Of a stretch of DNA of 64,000 bases, positions 56,761-64,000 are shown piece after piece. The first letter of the stretch is position 1; each line of letters begins with the position of its first letter. The stretch is taken from NCBI RefSeq assembly GCF_003121845.1, contig NZ_QEWQ01000004.1, positions 1-64,000 of the forward strand, in the 5' to 3' direction. The DNA comes from Ignatzschineria ureiclastica (GTDB lineage: Bacteria > Pseudomonadota > Gammaproteobacteria > Cardiobacteriales > Wohlfahrtiimonadaceae). The translations under genes and the position numbers were made by a program. The notes beneath the pieces were generated by a model, which made no database searches, was not told where the DNA came from, and saw nothing but the letters and a program-made list of their open reading frames with translations.

Positions 56761-56790
56761 GTTCAGTGATAATCTTTAGTGATTGTTTTA

Positions 56791-58251
56791 CTATTTTGTC
56801 TCATTGGTTGCGACTGTTGAGGTCGAGACATCAACTCCATTGATCGTAGCATTAAGCTGATCTGTCGCTTGGTCTGTAGGTTGATCTTTGGTAAAAGTAG
56901 TATCAACAGAGCCTTTAAAGAAATTGCGACCATAGATCAAAAGGCAGAGTAGTACGCCGGCACCAAATGCCCAGCTTGCACCTTTAATACAGAGAATTGC
57001 TGCAACAACACCGGCAATGCCTAAGTCTGTTTGACTGCGGGCTTCCAACACGCCGACTTTCACATTCACATATCCTTGAATTAAGAGCGTGAGGGCTAGT
57101 GCGACCCCTAAAATCGGTTGTACAAGCGTCACGATGGGTAAAAGCAGTAATCCGGTATTGGTTCCCCAGCGGAATGAACCCACGCCCCCAAAGAGCGAAT
57201 CCATTGCTTTACGCCCCTTTTTCCAACGCTCGATCATTACCACTTGCATTGCCGACCAGATGGGGCCACACATTGTGACATCAGGACCAATAATACTCAT
57301 CGCTGAATTGCGTCCCCCAAAGATAAGATGCGCCCGATCGCTACGATAATCGATCTTTTCATCAGGACGATGACGTTGCCCCTCTTTGATTAGCGCTTGA
57401 TTCTGTAAAATATCACCAAATAACACAATATAGGTGGCTAATACGGTTGGAATCGCTGTAATAAACATCATAATCGGCGGAAATCCGAGGCCAAATACGG
57501 TGTATTCTTTCCATAAGCGAGTAAAGTCAGGTGCTGAAAATCCCCATTCAATCGTAGGCCAAGAGGCTTCACCGGTAAGAGGGGCGATGATGACTGCGAG
57601 AATAATAATCGGAAAAATCCCGAGTTGAGCTAGCAGTTTAAGCACTCGGTTTTTCTTCTGAATTTTCTGAAATTGTTGAGAAAAGAGCAGATAGAAAGCA
57701 ATACCGACGGCAATGGTAATTGTAATTGGGAAATTCTCAAAGCGACCACCCACTGCAAAGATAGAGATAATCGCCGCAATTCCAGCGCCCATTACGATGC
57801 CGCATTTGATGGCATGGGGGATATAGCGAACCATTTTATTGGAGAGCTTTGTTACCCCTAAGAAGATAGAGAAGAGCCCGAGCATCATTTGAAGGGCAAT
57901 GAGCGAATGAACGCGCTCAGGTCCTTCAGGGAATTGAGAGCAGTAGAGGATAATCAGCGGAATTGCCGGCGTAATCCAACCCGGTACACAGGGATCCCCT
58001 AAAAGATGGTGCGTTAAATAGAAAAGACCATTTAGCATCACAATGGCTAAGGCAACCTCAAAGGGCATTCCAAGGAGGGTGACTAATAGCGGAATCGCGG
58101 CAAGATCCACCGCGCACATAAGTAAACCTTGAATATAATCAGGCCACTCAAAGCGGTAATGAATAAAAGGTAAACGTAGTTGAAAAGGCCCAAGCGGAAT
58201 ATAGGGGCTCTCTTCTCCCGGCGTGCGGGTTTTCCATTTGGCGAATGACAT
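56791..58251 (-). CDS. Membrane permease, probably NCS2/solute carrier 23-like
   Basis: 486 residues with about 12 hydrophobic segments. Features such as GDPCVPGWITPAIPLIILY, YIPHAIKCGIVMGAGIAAI (similar to the gating region of nucleobase and sulfate permeases) and GPDVTMCGPIWSAMQ suggest the broad APC/NCS2-SulP fold, but I do not recognise an exact subfamily and the substrate is unknown. Polar ends: N-terminal ~35 residues and a Thr/Asp-rich C-terminal tail. AAGGAG ribosome-binding site. It sits between its likely LacI regulator and an alcohol dehydrogenase. Confidence 0.75.
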   Translation of the reverse strand: MSFAKWKTRTPGEESPYIPLGPFQLRLPFIHYRFEWPDYIQGLLMCAVDLAAIPLLVTLLGMPFEVALAIVMLNGLFYLTHHLLGDPCVPGWITPAIPLIILYCSQFPEGPERVHSLIALQMMLGLFSIFLGVTKLSNKMVRYIPHAIKCGIVMGAGIAAIISIFAVGGRFENFPITITIAVGIAFYLLFSQQFQKIQKKNRVLKLLAQLGIFPIIILAVIIAPLTGEASWPTIEWGFSAPDFTRLWKEYTVFGLGFPPIMMFITAIPTVLATYIVLFGDILQNQALIKEGQRHRPDEKIDYRSDRAHLIFGGRNSAMSIIGPDVTMCGPIWSAMQVVMIERWKKGRKAMDSLFGGVGSFRWGTNTGLLLLPIVTLVQPILGVALALTLLIQGYVNVKVGVLEARSQTDLGIAGVVAAILCIKGASWAFGAGVLLCLLIYGRNFFKGSVDTTFTKDQPTDQATDQLNATINGVDVSTSTVATNETK

Positions 58252-58327
58252 TGGGATCTCCTTATTGAGTGGTCTATTATTTTTATTGTTATCAGTCTGT
58301 TTATAGGTTCTATGTTTCTTAGTTTTT

Positions 58328-58341
58328 TGTATACGTATTCA
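58328..58341. promoter_or_regulatory. LacI-type operator O1
   Basis: TGTATACGTATTCA, a pseudo-palindrome (TGTATAC/TGAATAC) with the central CG typical of LacI-family sites. The identical sequence recurs 110 bases away. Both lie between the regulator gene and the permease gene. Confidence 0.7.
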
Positions 58342-58437
58342 TATTTAAGCGTAAAATTCTGTTTTATAAGTATTTATATGCTGTTATTTAGGGGAAATAG
58401 TAAGATTGTTATTTTATTTCCGTAAAATCTCAAGAAA

Positions 58438-58451
58438 TGTATACGTATTCA
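58438..58451. promoter_or_regulatory. LacI-type operator O2
   Basis: Second exact copy of TGTATACGTATTCA. A pair of identical sites 110 bases apart allows a repression loop by a bivalent regulator. Confidence 0.7.
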
Positions 58452-58517
58452 AATCTATATCATGAAACAAATTCCATGGTCAAATAATTCCTAATCACTT
58501 CCTTGAAAATTTACTTC

Positions 58518-59540
58518 CTATGATCGTAATGTACCGCGATCAAATACTTCTGGCTGTAGGGTAATAGCGATATTTTGAGTATCATGCATTTCTATTTGAT
58601 CGATTAATAATTTGATCGCCACCTCCCCAAGATTATGAGATGTGCCTACGGTAGTGAGTTCTATATAGGCGTGTTGGGCTAATTCTACATTATCAATACC
58701 CATAATGCCGATCTCTTCAGGACAGTGAATGCCCTTATTTTTAAGAAGACTCAGCAGCTGCAAAGCGATGGAATCTGTGGCTGCAGCGATAGCCTTTTTC
58801 CCGGGTGTTTGTGCATACCACTGCATAATTTGAGAGAGAAGAATCTCTTCATCTAAATGCTCAGCTTGATAGATAATGTCGGAGGTAAGATCTGCTAGGT
58901 AGAGTTGCCGATAAGTTTCGATAAATCCATTAAATCGATAGAGAAAAGTACTCGCCTTAAGATTGCCACCGACCCAAAATAGCGATTGATAACCTTTCAT
59001 TTTGAGCCACTGACATACCATTCTGCCGGCTAAAAAATTATCAAATTCCACATAATTGAGCTTCTCTTGATGCCGACGATTAAAGCTAATAAATGGAATA
59101 TTAAGTTCTTTGAGTTGTTCAAATATCGGATCATCGTAGAGAATACAAGACATAATCAAGCCATCAGGTCGCTGTGCGAGTGCCAGTTTATAGATTTCGT
59201 GAATATCAATATCATTGGCAAAGAGGATATTGACTTTATAACCTCGTTCTGTGGCATGTTCAACGATGGCTGCAGTGGAATCAACAAAAAAAGGATTCTC
59301 TAAGGGGCCTGAAATAAGGGTTATGACATTAGAGCGACCGGAAACTAATTGCCGCGCATTTTGATTTGGGACATAACCTAATTGGGTAATAGCGGCATAG
59401 ACTCTCTCTCTTGTTGTTGCTTCGACTTTTTCCGGATGGTTTAGGACGCGAGAGACCGTTGCTTGTGAGACTTTTGCAAGGCGAGCGACATCGACAGAAG
59501 AGGGGCGTTTTTGAGAGCGTGTATTCTTGGGCATATTCAC
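58518..59540 (-). CDS. LacI family transcriptional regulator
   Basis: 340 residues. N-terminal helix-turn-helix and hinge: SVDVARLAKVSQATVSRVLNHPEKVEATTRERVYAAITQLGYVPNQNARQL. The rest is a periplasmic-binding-like effector domain (VITLISGPLENPFFVDSTAAIVEHA, RPDGLIMS, GIMGIDNVELA). It lies directly upstream of the permease and dehydrogenase genes on the same strand, with two identical operators in between, so it probably represses them; the effector is unknown. No copy of the operator was found before its own gene. Confidence 0.92.
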   Translation of the reverse strand: MNMPKNTRSQKRPSSVDVARLAKVSQATVSRVLNHPEKVEATTRERVYAAITQLGYVPNQNARQLVSGRSNVITLISGPLENPFFVDSTAAIVEHATERGYKVNILFANDIDIHEIYKLALAQRPDGLIMSCILYDDPIFEQLKELNIPFISFNRRHQEKLNYVEFDNFLAGRMVCQWLKMKGYQSLFWVGGNLKASTFLYRFNGFIETYRQLYLADLTSDIIYQAEHLDEEILLSQIMQWYAQTPGKKAIAAATDSIALQLLSLLKNKGIHCPEEIGIMGIDNVELAQHAYIELTTVGTSHNLGEVAIKLLIDQIEMHDTQNIAITLQPEVFDRGTLRS

Positions 59541-59639
59541 AATAGGACCTATTTCATAATCGGATCATTAAAAAGAAGGCTGTTAACAATGAAACTTATT
59601 ACAGTTCTGAAGGTTAATGAGGATTATGACATTAAAACG

Positions 59640-59688
59640 GATTAGCAGATGGCTAATCTTTACATTTTATCTTTTTTAGCAAGGCTAA
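59640..59688. promoter_or_regulatory. Twin hairpins with ttagc/gctaa stems
   Basis: gattagc/gctaatc (59640-59658, 7 bp) and ttagc/gctaa (59676-59688) lie 17 bases apart in the lacI-ureA gap. They may be protein sites or a weak terminator; the rest of 59541-59758 shows nothing clear. Confidence 0.35.
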
Positions 59689-59758
59689 ATGAAGAATCTT
59701 TCGAAGAATATTTTGTTTATTTCGAAGGTCTAGGGTCTTTACATCCTCACAGATCTTT

Positions 59759-59787
59759 TTGGATATCGCAATAATCTTCTATATAAT
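59759..59787 (+). promoter_or_regulatory. Candidate urease operon promoter
   Basis: TTGGAT, 17-base spacer, perfect TATAAT. Expected start near 59794, giving a leader of about 205 bases before ureA. Confidence 0.6.
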
Positions 59788-59790
59788 GAC

Positions 59791-59809
59791 AATAAACGTA
59801 TTGTTTATT
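59791..59809 (+). promoter_or_regulatory. Operator-like palindrome at the urease transcription start
   Basis: AATAAAC-gtatt-GTTTATT, a perfect 7-bp inverted repeat starting four bases after the -10 box. A regulator bound here would block initiation. A further imperfect palindrome around gatatc (59886-59911) lies in the leader. Confidence 0.5.
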
Positions 59810-59999
59810 AAATAATTGTTAGCTTATTTATATTTTGAATTTTGTGTTTATGCATCTTGTATTTTACAGTTGATCAATTGTAAGCCTGAGATATCACCTG
59901 ATAGATATCAGCATAGATAAGCATTAATAACGATACCTCACGTTTAGCACACTATGTCGCTTGGCAGGTGTCTTTATTTAAATCAATGAAGGAGATGTT

Positions 60000-60302
60000 A
60001 TGCAATTAACCCCTCGGGAAATGGAAAAATTAATGATTTATACCCTTGCCGATGTTGCAGAGAAGCGACGTGCGCGTGGTTTGAAACTCAATTATCCAGA
60101 AGCGGTTGCTATTATCACTGTCACTGCCTTAGAAGGTGCGAGAGATGGTAAGAGTGTAGAAGATGTTATGAAAGAAGCGGCCATGGTCTTGACGAAAGAG
60201 GATGTGATGGAAGGCGTGGGCGATCTCATTCCCCAAGTACAAGTGGAAGCGATTTTTACCGATGGTACGCGCTTGGTAACCGTTCATAATCCGATCAAGT
60301 AG
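60000..60302 (+). CDS. ureA: Urease subunit gamma
   Basis: 100 residues. [39 protein letters not shown] is the UreA signature; [15 protein letters not shown] closes it. It forms the (ABC)3 urease with UreB and UreC, hydrolysing urea to ammonia and carbon dioxide in the cytoplasm. GAAGGAGA serves as ribosome-binding site. First gene of the operon; ureB follows after 90 bases. Separate ureA and ureB genes fit the three-subunit enterobacterial form, not the fused Helicobacter type. Confidence 0.97.
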   Translation: MQLTPREMEKLMIYTLADVAEKRRARGLKLNYPEAVAIITVTALEGARDGKSVEDVMKEAAMVLTKEDVMEGVGDLIPQVQVEAIFTDGTRLVTVHNPIK

Positions 60303-60392
60303 GTCAACCGATCTAATCATCGATCTCAAATTTAATAATCCAGTCAGTAAACGCATTATCTATTTTATGAGCGTTTAGAAGGAGATAGAACA

Positions 60393-60962
60393 ATGAGTGA
60401 TAATAAACAAGACCCAACAACAGCCGCTACAGTGACATCCGCAAAGTCTAAAAAGACCGGTGCATCCAAATCAGCCTCAACCTCTAAATCAATTAGCGGT
60501 AGTAAAACGACAACACCAACCGCGAAGAAAGTCACCAAACAATCAGTGGCCGCTCAAGCAGAGATTCCAACTCCCTTAGGAGGCTTAATTCTGGCGGATA
60601 CTCCCATTACGTTTAATGAAGATAAGCCTGTTACGACTTTGAAAGTACGTAATACGGGGGATCGTCCTATTCAAATTGGTTCTCATTTTCACTTTTTTGA
60701 GGTAAACCGCGCTCTTGAGTTTGATCGGGAAGCGGCTTATGGGAAGCGATTGAATATTGCTTCCACTACTGCGATTCGCTTTGAACCAGGGGATGAGATT
60801 GAAGTGTCCCTCATTCCTTTTGGCGGTACACAAGCAGTGTATGGCTTTAATAATATTGTAGATGGTTGGGCGGGCGAGAATGTCGCTAATAGTGAGCGTC
60901 CTGCTAAGAAGATTGCGCTTGATAATGCAATTGCACATGGGTTTAAAAATAGCACAGAGTAA
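60393..60962 (+). CDS. ureB: Urease subunit beta with N-terminal extension
   Basis: 189 residues. The UreB core begins near residue 55 ([19 protein letters not shown]) and contains [38 protein letters not shown] and the RFEPGDE segment. The first ~50 residues are Ser/Thr/Lys/Ala-rich and probably disordered; usual UreB is about 100-110 residues. Extended UreB chains also occur in Yersinia-type ureases. AAGGAG ribosome-binding site. Confidence 0.95.
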   Translation: MSDNKQDPTTAATVTSAKSKKTGASKSASTSKSISGSKTTTPTAKKVTKQSVAAQAEIPTPLGGLILADTPITFNEDKPVTTLKVRNTGDRPIQIGSHFHFFEVNRALEFDREAAYGKRLNIASTTAIRFEPGDEIEVSLIPFGGTQAVYGFNNIVDGWAGENVANSERPAKKIALDNAIAHGFKNSTE

Positions 60963-61078
60963 ATTGCGGAGTATCAGTTACAGGGCGTAAATAGCCTGTT
61001 AATCGCGTTTCTCATTGAGTGATGATGATTTTATGACGATATTGAATCAATATTGAATAGATAAGAAGGAACAAAAAG

Positions 61079-62797
61079 ATGCCTCAAATTTCAAGACAAG
61101 AATATAGCGGTTTATTTGGACCAACGGTTGGCGATAAAATTCGATTAGGTGATACCAATCTCTACATCGAGATTGAGAAGGATCTTCGGGGTTATGGTGA
61201 AGAGTCCGTTTATGGCGGTGGGAAATCTCTACGGGATGGAATGGGTGCGAATAATACGTTTACTCGTGATAATGGCGTATTAGATCTCGTGATTACTAAT
61301 GTCACGATTATCGACCCTTATCTTGGTGTTATTAAAGCGGATGTGGGCATTAAAGATGGTAAGATTGCCGGCATTGGTAAAAGCGGCAATCCCCATGTTC
61401 AAGATCATATTACGCCGGGAATGGTCGTTGGCGTCTCAACGGATGCAATCTCAGGAGAACATCTGATCCTCACAGCCGCAGGAATTGATACTCATATCCA
61501 TTTTATTGCGCCGCAACAAGCTTATGAAGCACTCTCTAATGGTGTCACGACTTTCTTTGGCGGAGGTGTCGGCCCGACAGATGGCTCTAATGGTACGACG
61601 GTTACCGCAGGTTCTTGGCATATTCACTCGATGTTGAGAGCGGTAGAAGGATTGCCCATTAATGTGGGGCTATTAGGTAAAGGACATTCATTTGCAAGGG
61701 ATCCACTTATTGAACAGATCGTGGCAGGTGTTGCCGGACTTAAAGTTCATGAAGATTGGGGTGCAACAGGGAGTGCGATACGTCATGCGCTTCGAGTCGC
61801 TGATGAGTACGATATTCAAGTTGCAGTACATACCGATAGTCTTAATGAAGGCGGTTATGTAGAAGATACGATTGAAGCTTTTGAAGGACGGACAATTCAT
61901 ACGTTCCATACAGAAGGGGCTGGCGGGGGTCATGCACCTGATATTCTGAAAGTGGTGAGTCAATCGAATGTATTACCTAGCTCAACGAATCCAACGTTAC
62001 CCTTTGGTGTCAATAGTCAAGCTGAGCTCTTTGATATGATTATGGTCTGTCATAATCTTAATCCTAATATTCCATCAGATGTGGCATTTGCTGAGAGCCG
62101 AGTACGTCCTGAAACCATTGCAGCAGAGAATGTACTTCACGATATGGGTGTGATCTCAATGTTCTCAAGTGACTCACAAGCGATGGGGCGAGTGGGAGAA
62201 AACTGGTTACGGGTTATTCAAACGGCACATGCGATGAAAGCTGCGCGTGGGAAGTTGCCACAGGATGCACCGGGGAATGATAATTTCCGAGTGTTACGTT
62301 ACGTCTCTAAAATCACCATTAATCCAGCAATTGCACAAGGCGTAAGTCATGTTCTCGGTTCTGTATCGGTTGGAAAAATGGCCGATTTAGTTCTTTGGGA
62401 TCCTCGTTTCTTCGGCGCCAAACCGAAGTTAGTGATTAAGGGCGGCATGATCAATTGGGCGGCGATGGGAGATCCAAATGCTTCACTTCCAACCCCTCAA
62501 CCTGTTTTCTATCGTCCGATGTTTGGTGCAATGGGTAAAACATTGCAAGATACCTGCGTGACCTTTGTATCACAGGCGGCGATGGATGATGGTATTAAAG
62601 AGAAAGCAGGACTTGAGAAGCAAGTGATGGCGGTGAAAAATTGTCGAGCGATCAGCAAAAAAGATCTCGTTCGCAACGATGAAACACCCCATATTGATGT
62701 TGATCCTGAAACCTTTGCAGTGAAAGTCAATGGCGAGCATGCAACGTGTCCACCGGTACAGGATGCGGCGATGAATCAACGTTATTTCTTTAGTTAA
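61079..62797 (+). CDS. ureC: Urease subunit alpha (catalytic)
   Basis: 572 residues. Nickel ligands and active-site residues are visible: H139 and H141 in IDTHIHFI, the carbamylated K222 in [15 protein letters not shown], the two His of [17 protein letters not shown] and the mobile flap C324-H325-N326. The flap reads MVCHN where Klebsiella-type ureases have MVCHH; MVCHN and the downstream [15 protein letters not shown] and end NQRYFFS match, from memory, Yersinia and Morganella ureases with acid pH optimum. AAGGA ribosome-binding site. Confidence 0.97.
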   Translation: MPQISRQEYSGLFGPTVGDKIRLGDTNLYIEIEKDLRGYGEESVYGGGKSLRDGMGANNTFTRDNGVLDLVITNVTIIDPYLGVIKADVGIKDGKIAGIGKSGNPHVQDHITPGMVVGVSTDAISGEHLILTAAGIDTHIHFIAPQQAYEALSNGVTTFFGGGVGPTDGSNGTTVTAGSWHIHSMLRAVEGLPINVGLLGKGHSFARDPLIEQIVAGVAGLKVHEDWGATGSAIRHALRVADEYDIQVAVHTDSLNEGGYVEDTIEAFEGRTIHTFHTEGAGGGHAPDILKVVSQSNVLPSSTNPTLPFGVNSQAELFDMIMVCHNLNPNIPSDVAFAESRVRPETIAAENVLHDMGVISMFSSDSQAMGRVGENWLRVIQTAHAMKAARGKLPQDAPGNDNFRVLRYVSKITINPAIAQGVSHVLGSVSVGKMADLVLWDPRFFGAKPKLVIKGGMINWAAMGDPNASLPTPQPVFYRPMFGAMGKTLQDTCVTFVSQAAMDDGIKEKAGLEKQVMAVKNCRAISKKDLVRNDETPHIDVDPETFAVKVNGEHATCPPVQDAAMNQRYFFS

Positions 62798-62878
62798 ATC
62801 AGATTGTTGTAGTAAATCGTTAAATCGATTAAATCGATAAAATCGATAAAACGATCGAACTAGATAGAGGCTCTGCTT

Positions 62879-62897
62879 GCTCTACTGCAGGTAGAGC
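62879..62897 (+). promoter_or_regulatory. Hairpin between ureC and ureE
   Basis: gctctac/gtagagc 7-bp stem, loop tgcag, then only three T. It may reduce transcription or process the mRNA between structural and accessory genes. Before it, 62814-62860 is a run of aaatcgat-type short repeats. Confidence 0.45.
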
Positions 62898-62971
62898 TTT
62901 AATAAAGAGATACTCAAAAGCTATTTTAAGGATAGCTGAGAAGATGAAGTTCACCATAGAGGAAGCGTTAA

Positions 62972-63694
62972 ATGATTATTATTGAGAAGGTTTTAGGAAA
63001 TATTAAACAAGATAGCACTTGGCAAGACCGCAAAAAAGAGAGTCAAGTGGATATCTTAAGACTCGATCAACATGAAGCACAAAAGAGTCGTTGTCGTAAG
63101 CATACGGAAAAAGGGCAGGATTTAGGGATCGCCTTAGATCGTAATGTCTTACTCGCCGATGGGGATGTACTCTTTTATGATGAAATAACCCATACGATGA
63201 TTATAGTAGAGATCTCATTGCGAGATGTCTTGGTCGTGGATCTTTCTCATCTTGGAACGATGCCAGTGGATGCGCAAATTCGCGTGAGTTTTGAATTAGG
63301 GCATGCGTTAGGGAATCAACATTGGAAAGCGGTGTTAAAAGAGAATCATGTCTATGTCCCCCTTTCAGTGAGTAAAGAGGTGATGGCCTCCGTCATGCGT
63401 ACCCATGGTTTTGATGAAACGGCGTTTAAATTTGTGCCTGGAGGAGAGATTCTTCCTAAAATGAGCCGTTCAGAAGCCCGTCTACTCTTTGGAGGATCAG
63501 AAGAGACGCATACCCATGTTCACGTTTCACCGCAAGGGCATCCATATAGTCATTCTCATGACGATCATCATCACAATCACAATCACGATCATGATCATAA
63601 CCATAGCCACGAAGCGTATCATGAGCATAGTCACGAACATCGGCATGGCGATCAGACCCATACATATCCGCACTCACACGACCATAAACATTAA
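62972..63694 (+). CDS. ureE: Urease accessory protein UreE (nickel metallochaperone)
   Basis: 240 residues. N-terminal peptide-binding domain (~1-75) and metal-binding domain with [24 protein letters not shown]. The last ~60 residues hold 25 His with Asp, Asn and Ser, a large nickel-storage tail as in Klebsiella and Yersinia UreE but longer than most. UreE brings nickel to the UreF-UreG-UreD-apo-urease complex. The ORF starts 174 bases after ureC. The ATG has a gaggaagcg stretch upstream. Confidence 0.95.
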   Translation: MIIIEKVLGNIKQDSTWQDRKKESQVDILRLDQHEAQKSRCRKHTEKGQDLGIALDRNVLLADGDVLFYDEITHTMIIVEISLRDVLVVDLSHLGTMPVDAQIRVSFELGHALGNQHWKAVLKENHVYVPLSVSKEVMASVMRTHGFDETAFKFVPGGEILPKMSRSEARLLFGGSEETHTHVHVSPQGHPYSHSHDDHHHNHNHDHDHNHSHEAYHEHSHEHRHGDQTHTYPHSHDHKH

Positions 63695-63766
63695 TCATAT
63701 TGACTGATATTTGCCGATTTTTGATTCACTAAACGTTACATTAAACTTTAACATTGAGGCGGGAAG

Positions 63767-64000
63767 ATGAAAGCATCAGAGTTAATTCGAGTTCTACAAT
63801 TTGCCGATTCGGCGCTTCCGATTGGCGGGTTTACCTTTTCGAATGGCGTGGAAGCGGCGATTCAGAAGGGCGTTGTTCACGATAAAGAGAGCTTAAAATC
63901 TTTTGTTCGAACCTCCTTAGAAGTAGCTGCTCACACTGATGGTATCGCTTTAACAGCAGCACATCGTGCGGTGATTCAAGCATTTCCCTCAGAACGATTG
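63767..64000 (+). CDS. ureF: Urease accessory protein UreF (partial, cut by window end)
   Basis: 78 codons are present. [30 protein letters not shown] followed by [21 protein letters not shown] is the UreF N-terminal signature. UreF acts with UreD and UreG in nickel insertion and GTPase control. The ATG follows gaggcggga. The remainder, and probably ureG and ureD, lie beyond the window. Confidence 0.93.
   Translation, partial: MKASELIRVLQFADSALPIGGFTFSNGVEAAIQKGVVHDKESLKSFVRTSLEVAAHTDGIALTAAHRAVIQAFPSERL

Noticed and set aside
63456-63707. Frames overlapping the 3' end of ureE on both strands
   Set aside because: They arise from the repetitive His codons of the UreE tail.

Overview
The window reads as a chromosomal segment of a low-GC gammaproteobacterium. 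Most genes are core genes in gammaproteobacterial order: lolB-ispE-tRNA(Gln)-prs, rpmH-rnpA-yidD-yidC-mnmE, xerD-dsbC, yhbY/rlmE/ftsH. The urease at the right end resembles the Yersinia/Morganella acid-urease type. An insect- or wound-associated Cardiobacteriales-like genus such as Ignatzschineria would fit. That placement is inference from gene content and remembered protein resemblance, not from a search.

Layout. 1-580: end of an rRNA operon (23S 3' end, 5S, terminator). 650-9600: a small unknown protein with a NYN RNase-like protein, cfa, the queuosine-precursor transporter yhhQ behind a clear preQ1-I riboswitch, a FUSC membrane protein, a 2OG-Fe(II) oxygenase, xpt and a B12-binding radical SAM enzyme. 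9.7-22 kb: ispE, lolB, tRNA-Gln, prs, yggX, leuA, metK, rpmH to mnmE. 22-32.5 kb: an Ala/Lys/Glu-rich lipoprotein, a Na/Pi-type transporter, xerD, dsbC, yhbY, rlmE, ftsH, ttcA. 32.5-45 kb, mostly minus strand: an AEC carrier, nagA and a SIS-type glucosamine-6-phosphate deaminase, a DUF815 ATPase, accA, class II DAHP synthase, ilvC, ilvH, ilvI, hom. 45.5-54.8 kb: elbB, a TPR protein, an AmiC-type amidase with LysM, and a sitABCD Mn/Fe transporter under a near-perfect Fur box. 55-59.5 kb: a LacI regulator, a permease and an iron-dependent alcohol dehydrogenase. 60 kb to the end: ureA, ureB, ureC, ureE and the start of ureF.

How genes work together. hom, ilvI, ilvH and ilvC lie in series and, with leuA, cover branched-chain amino-acid synthesis; leuA and ilvI each have a possible leader peptide linked to a long-range inverted repeat. 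nagA and the SIS deaminase form an amino-sugar catabolic pair. The LacI gene sits upstream of the permease-dehydrogenase pair, with two copies of one pseudo-palindrome between them. The urease genes form one operon behind a recognisable promoter and operator-like palindrome.

The most notable unexplained element is a family of six interspersed repeats, about 170 bp when complete. They have imperfect terminal inverted repeats starting TATAGT and an internal inverted repeat (ATGCCGG/CCGGCAT). They look like TA-targeted MITEs, comparable in style to neisserial Correia elements. One sits between the two amino-sugar genes against the nagA start codon, and a half copy supplies the stop codon of the radical SAM gene. 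A second unexplained element is a three-way-junction RNA fold between the permease and the alcohol dehydrogenase. No CRISPR array, prophage, transposase gene or replication origin was seen.
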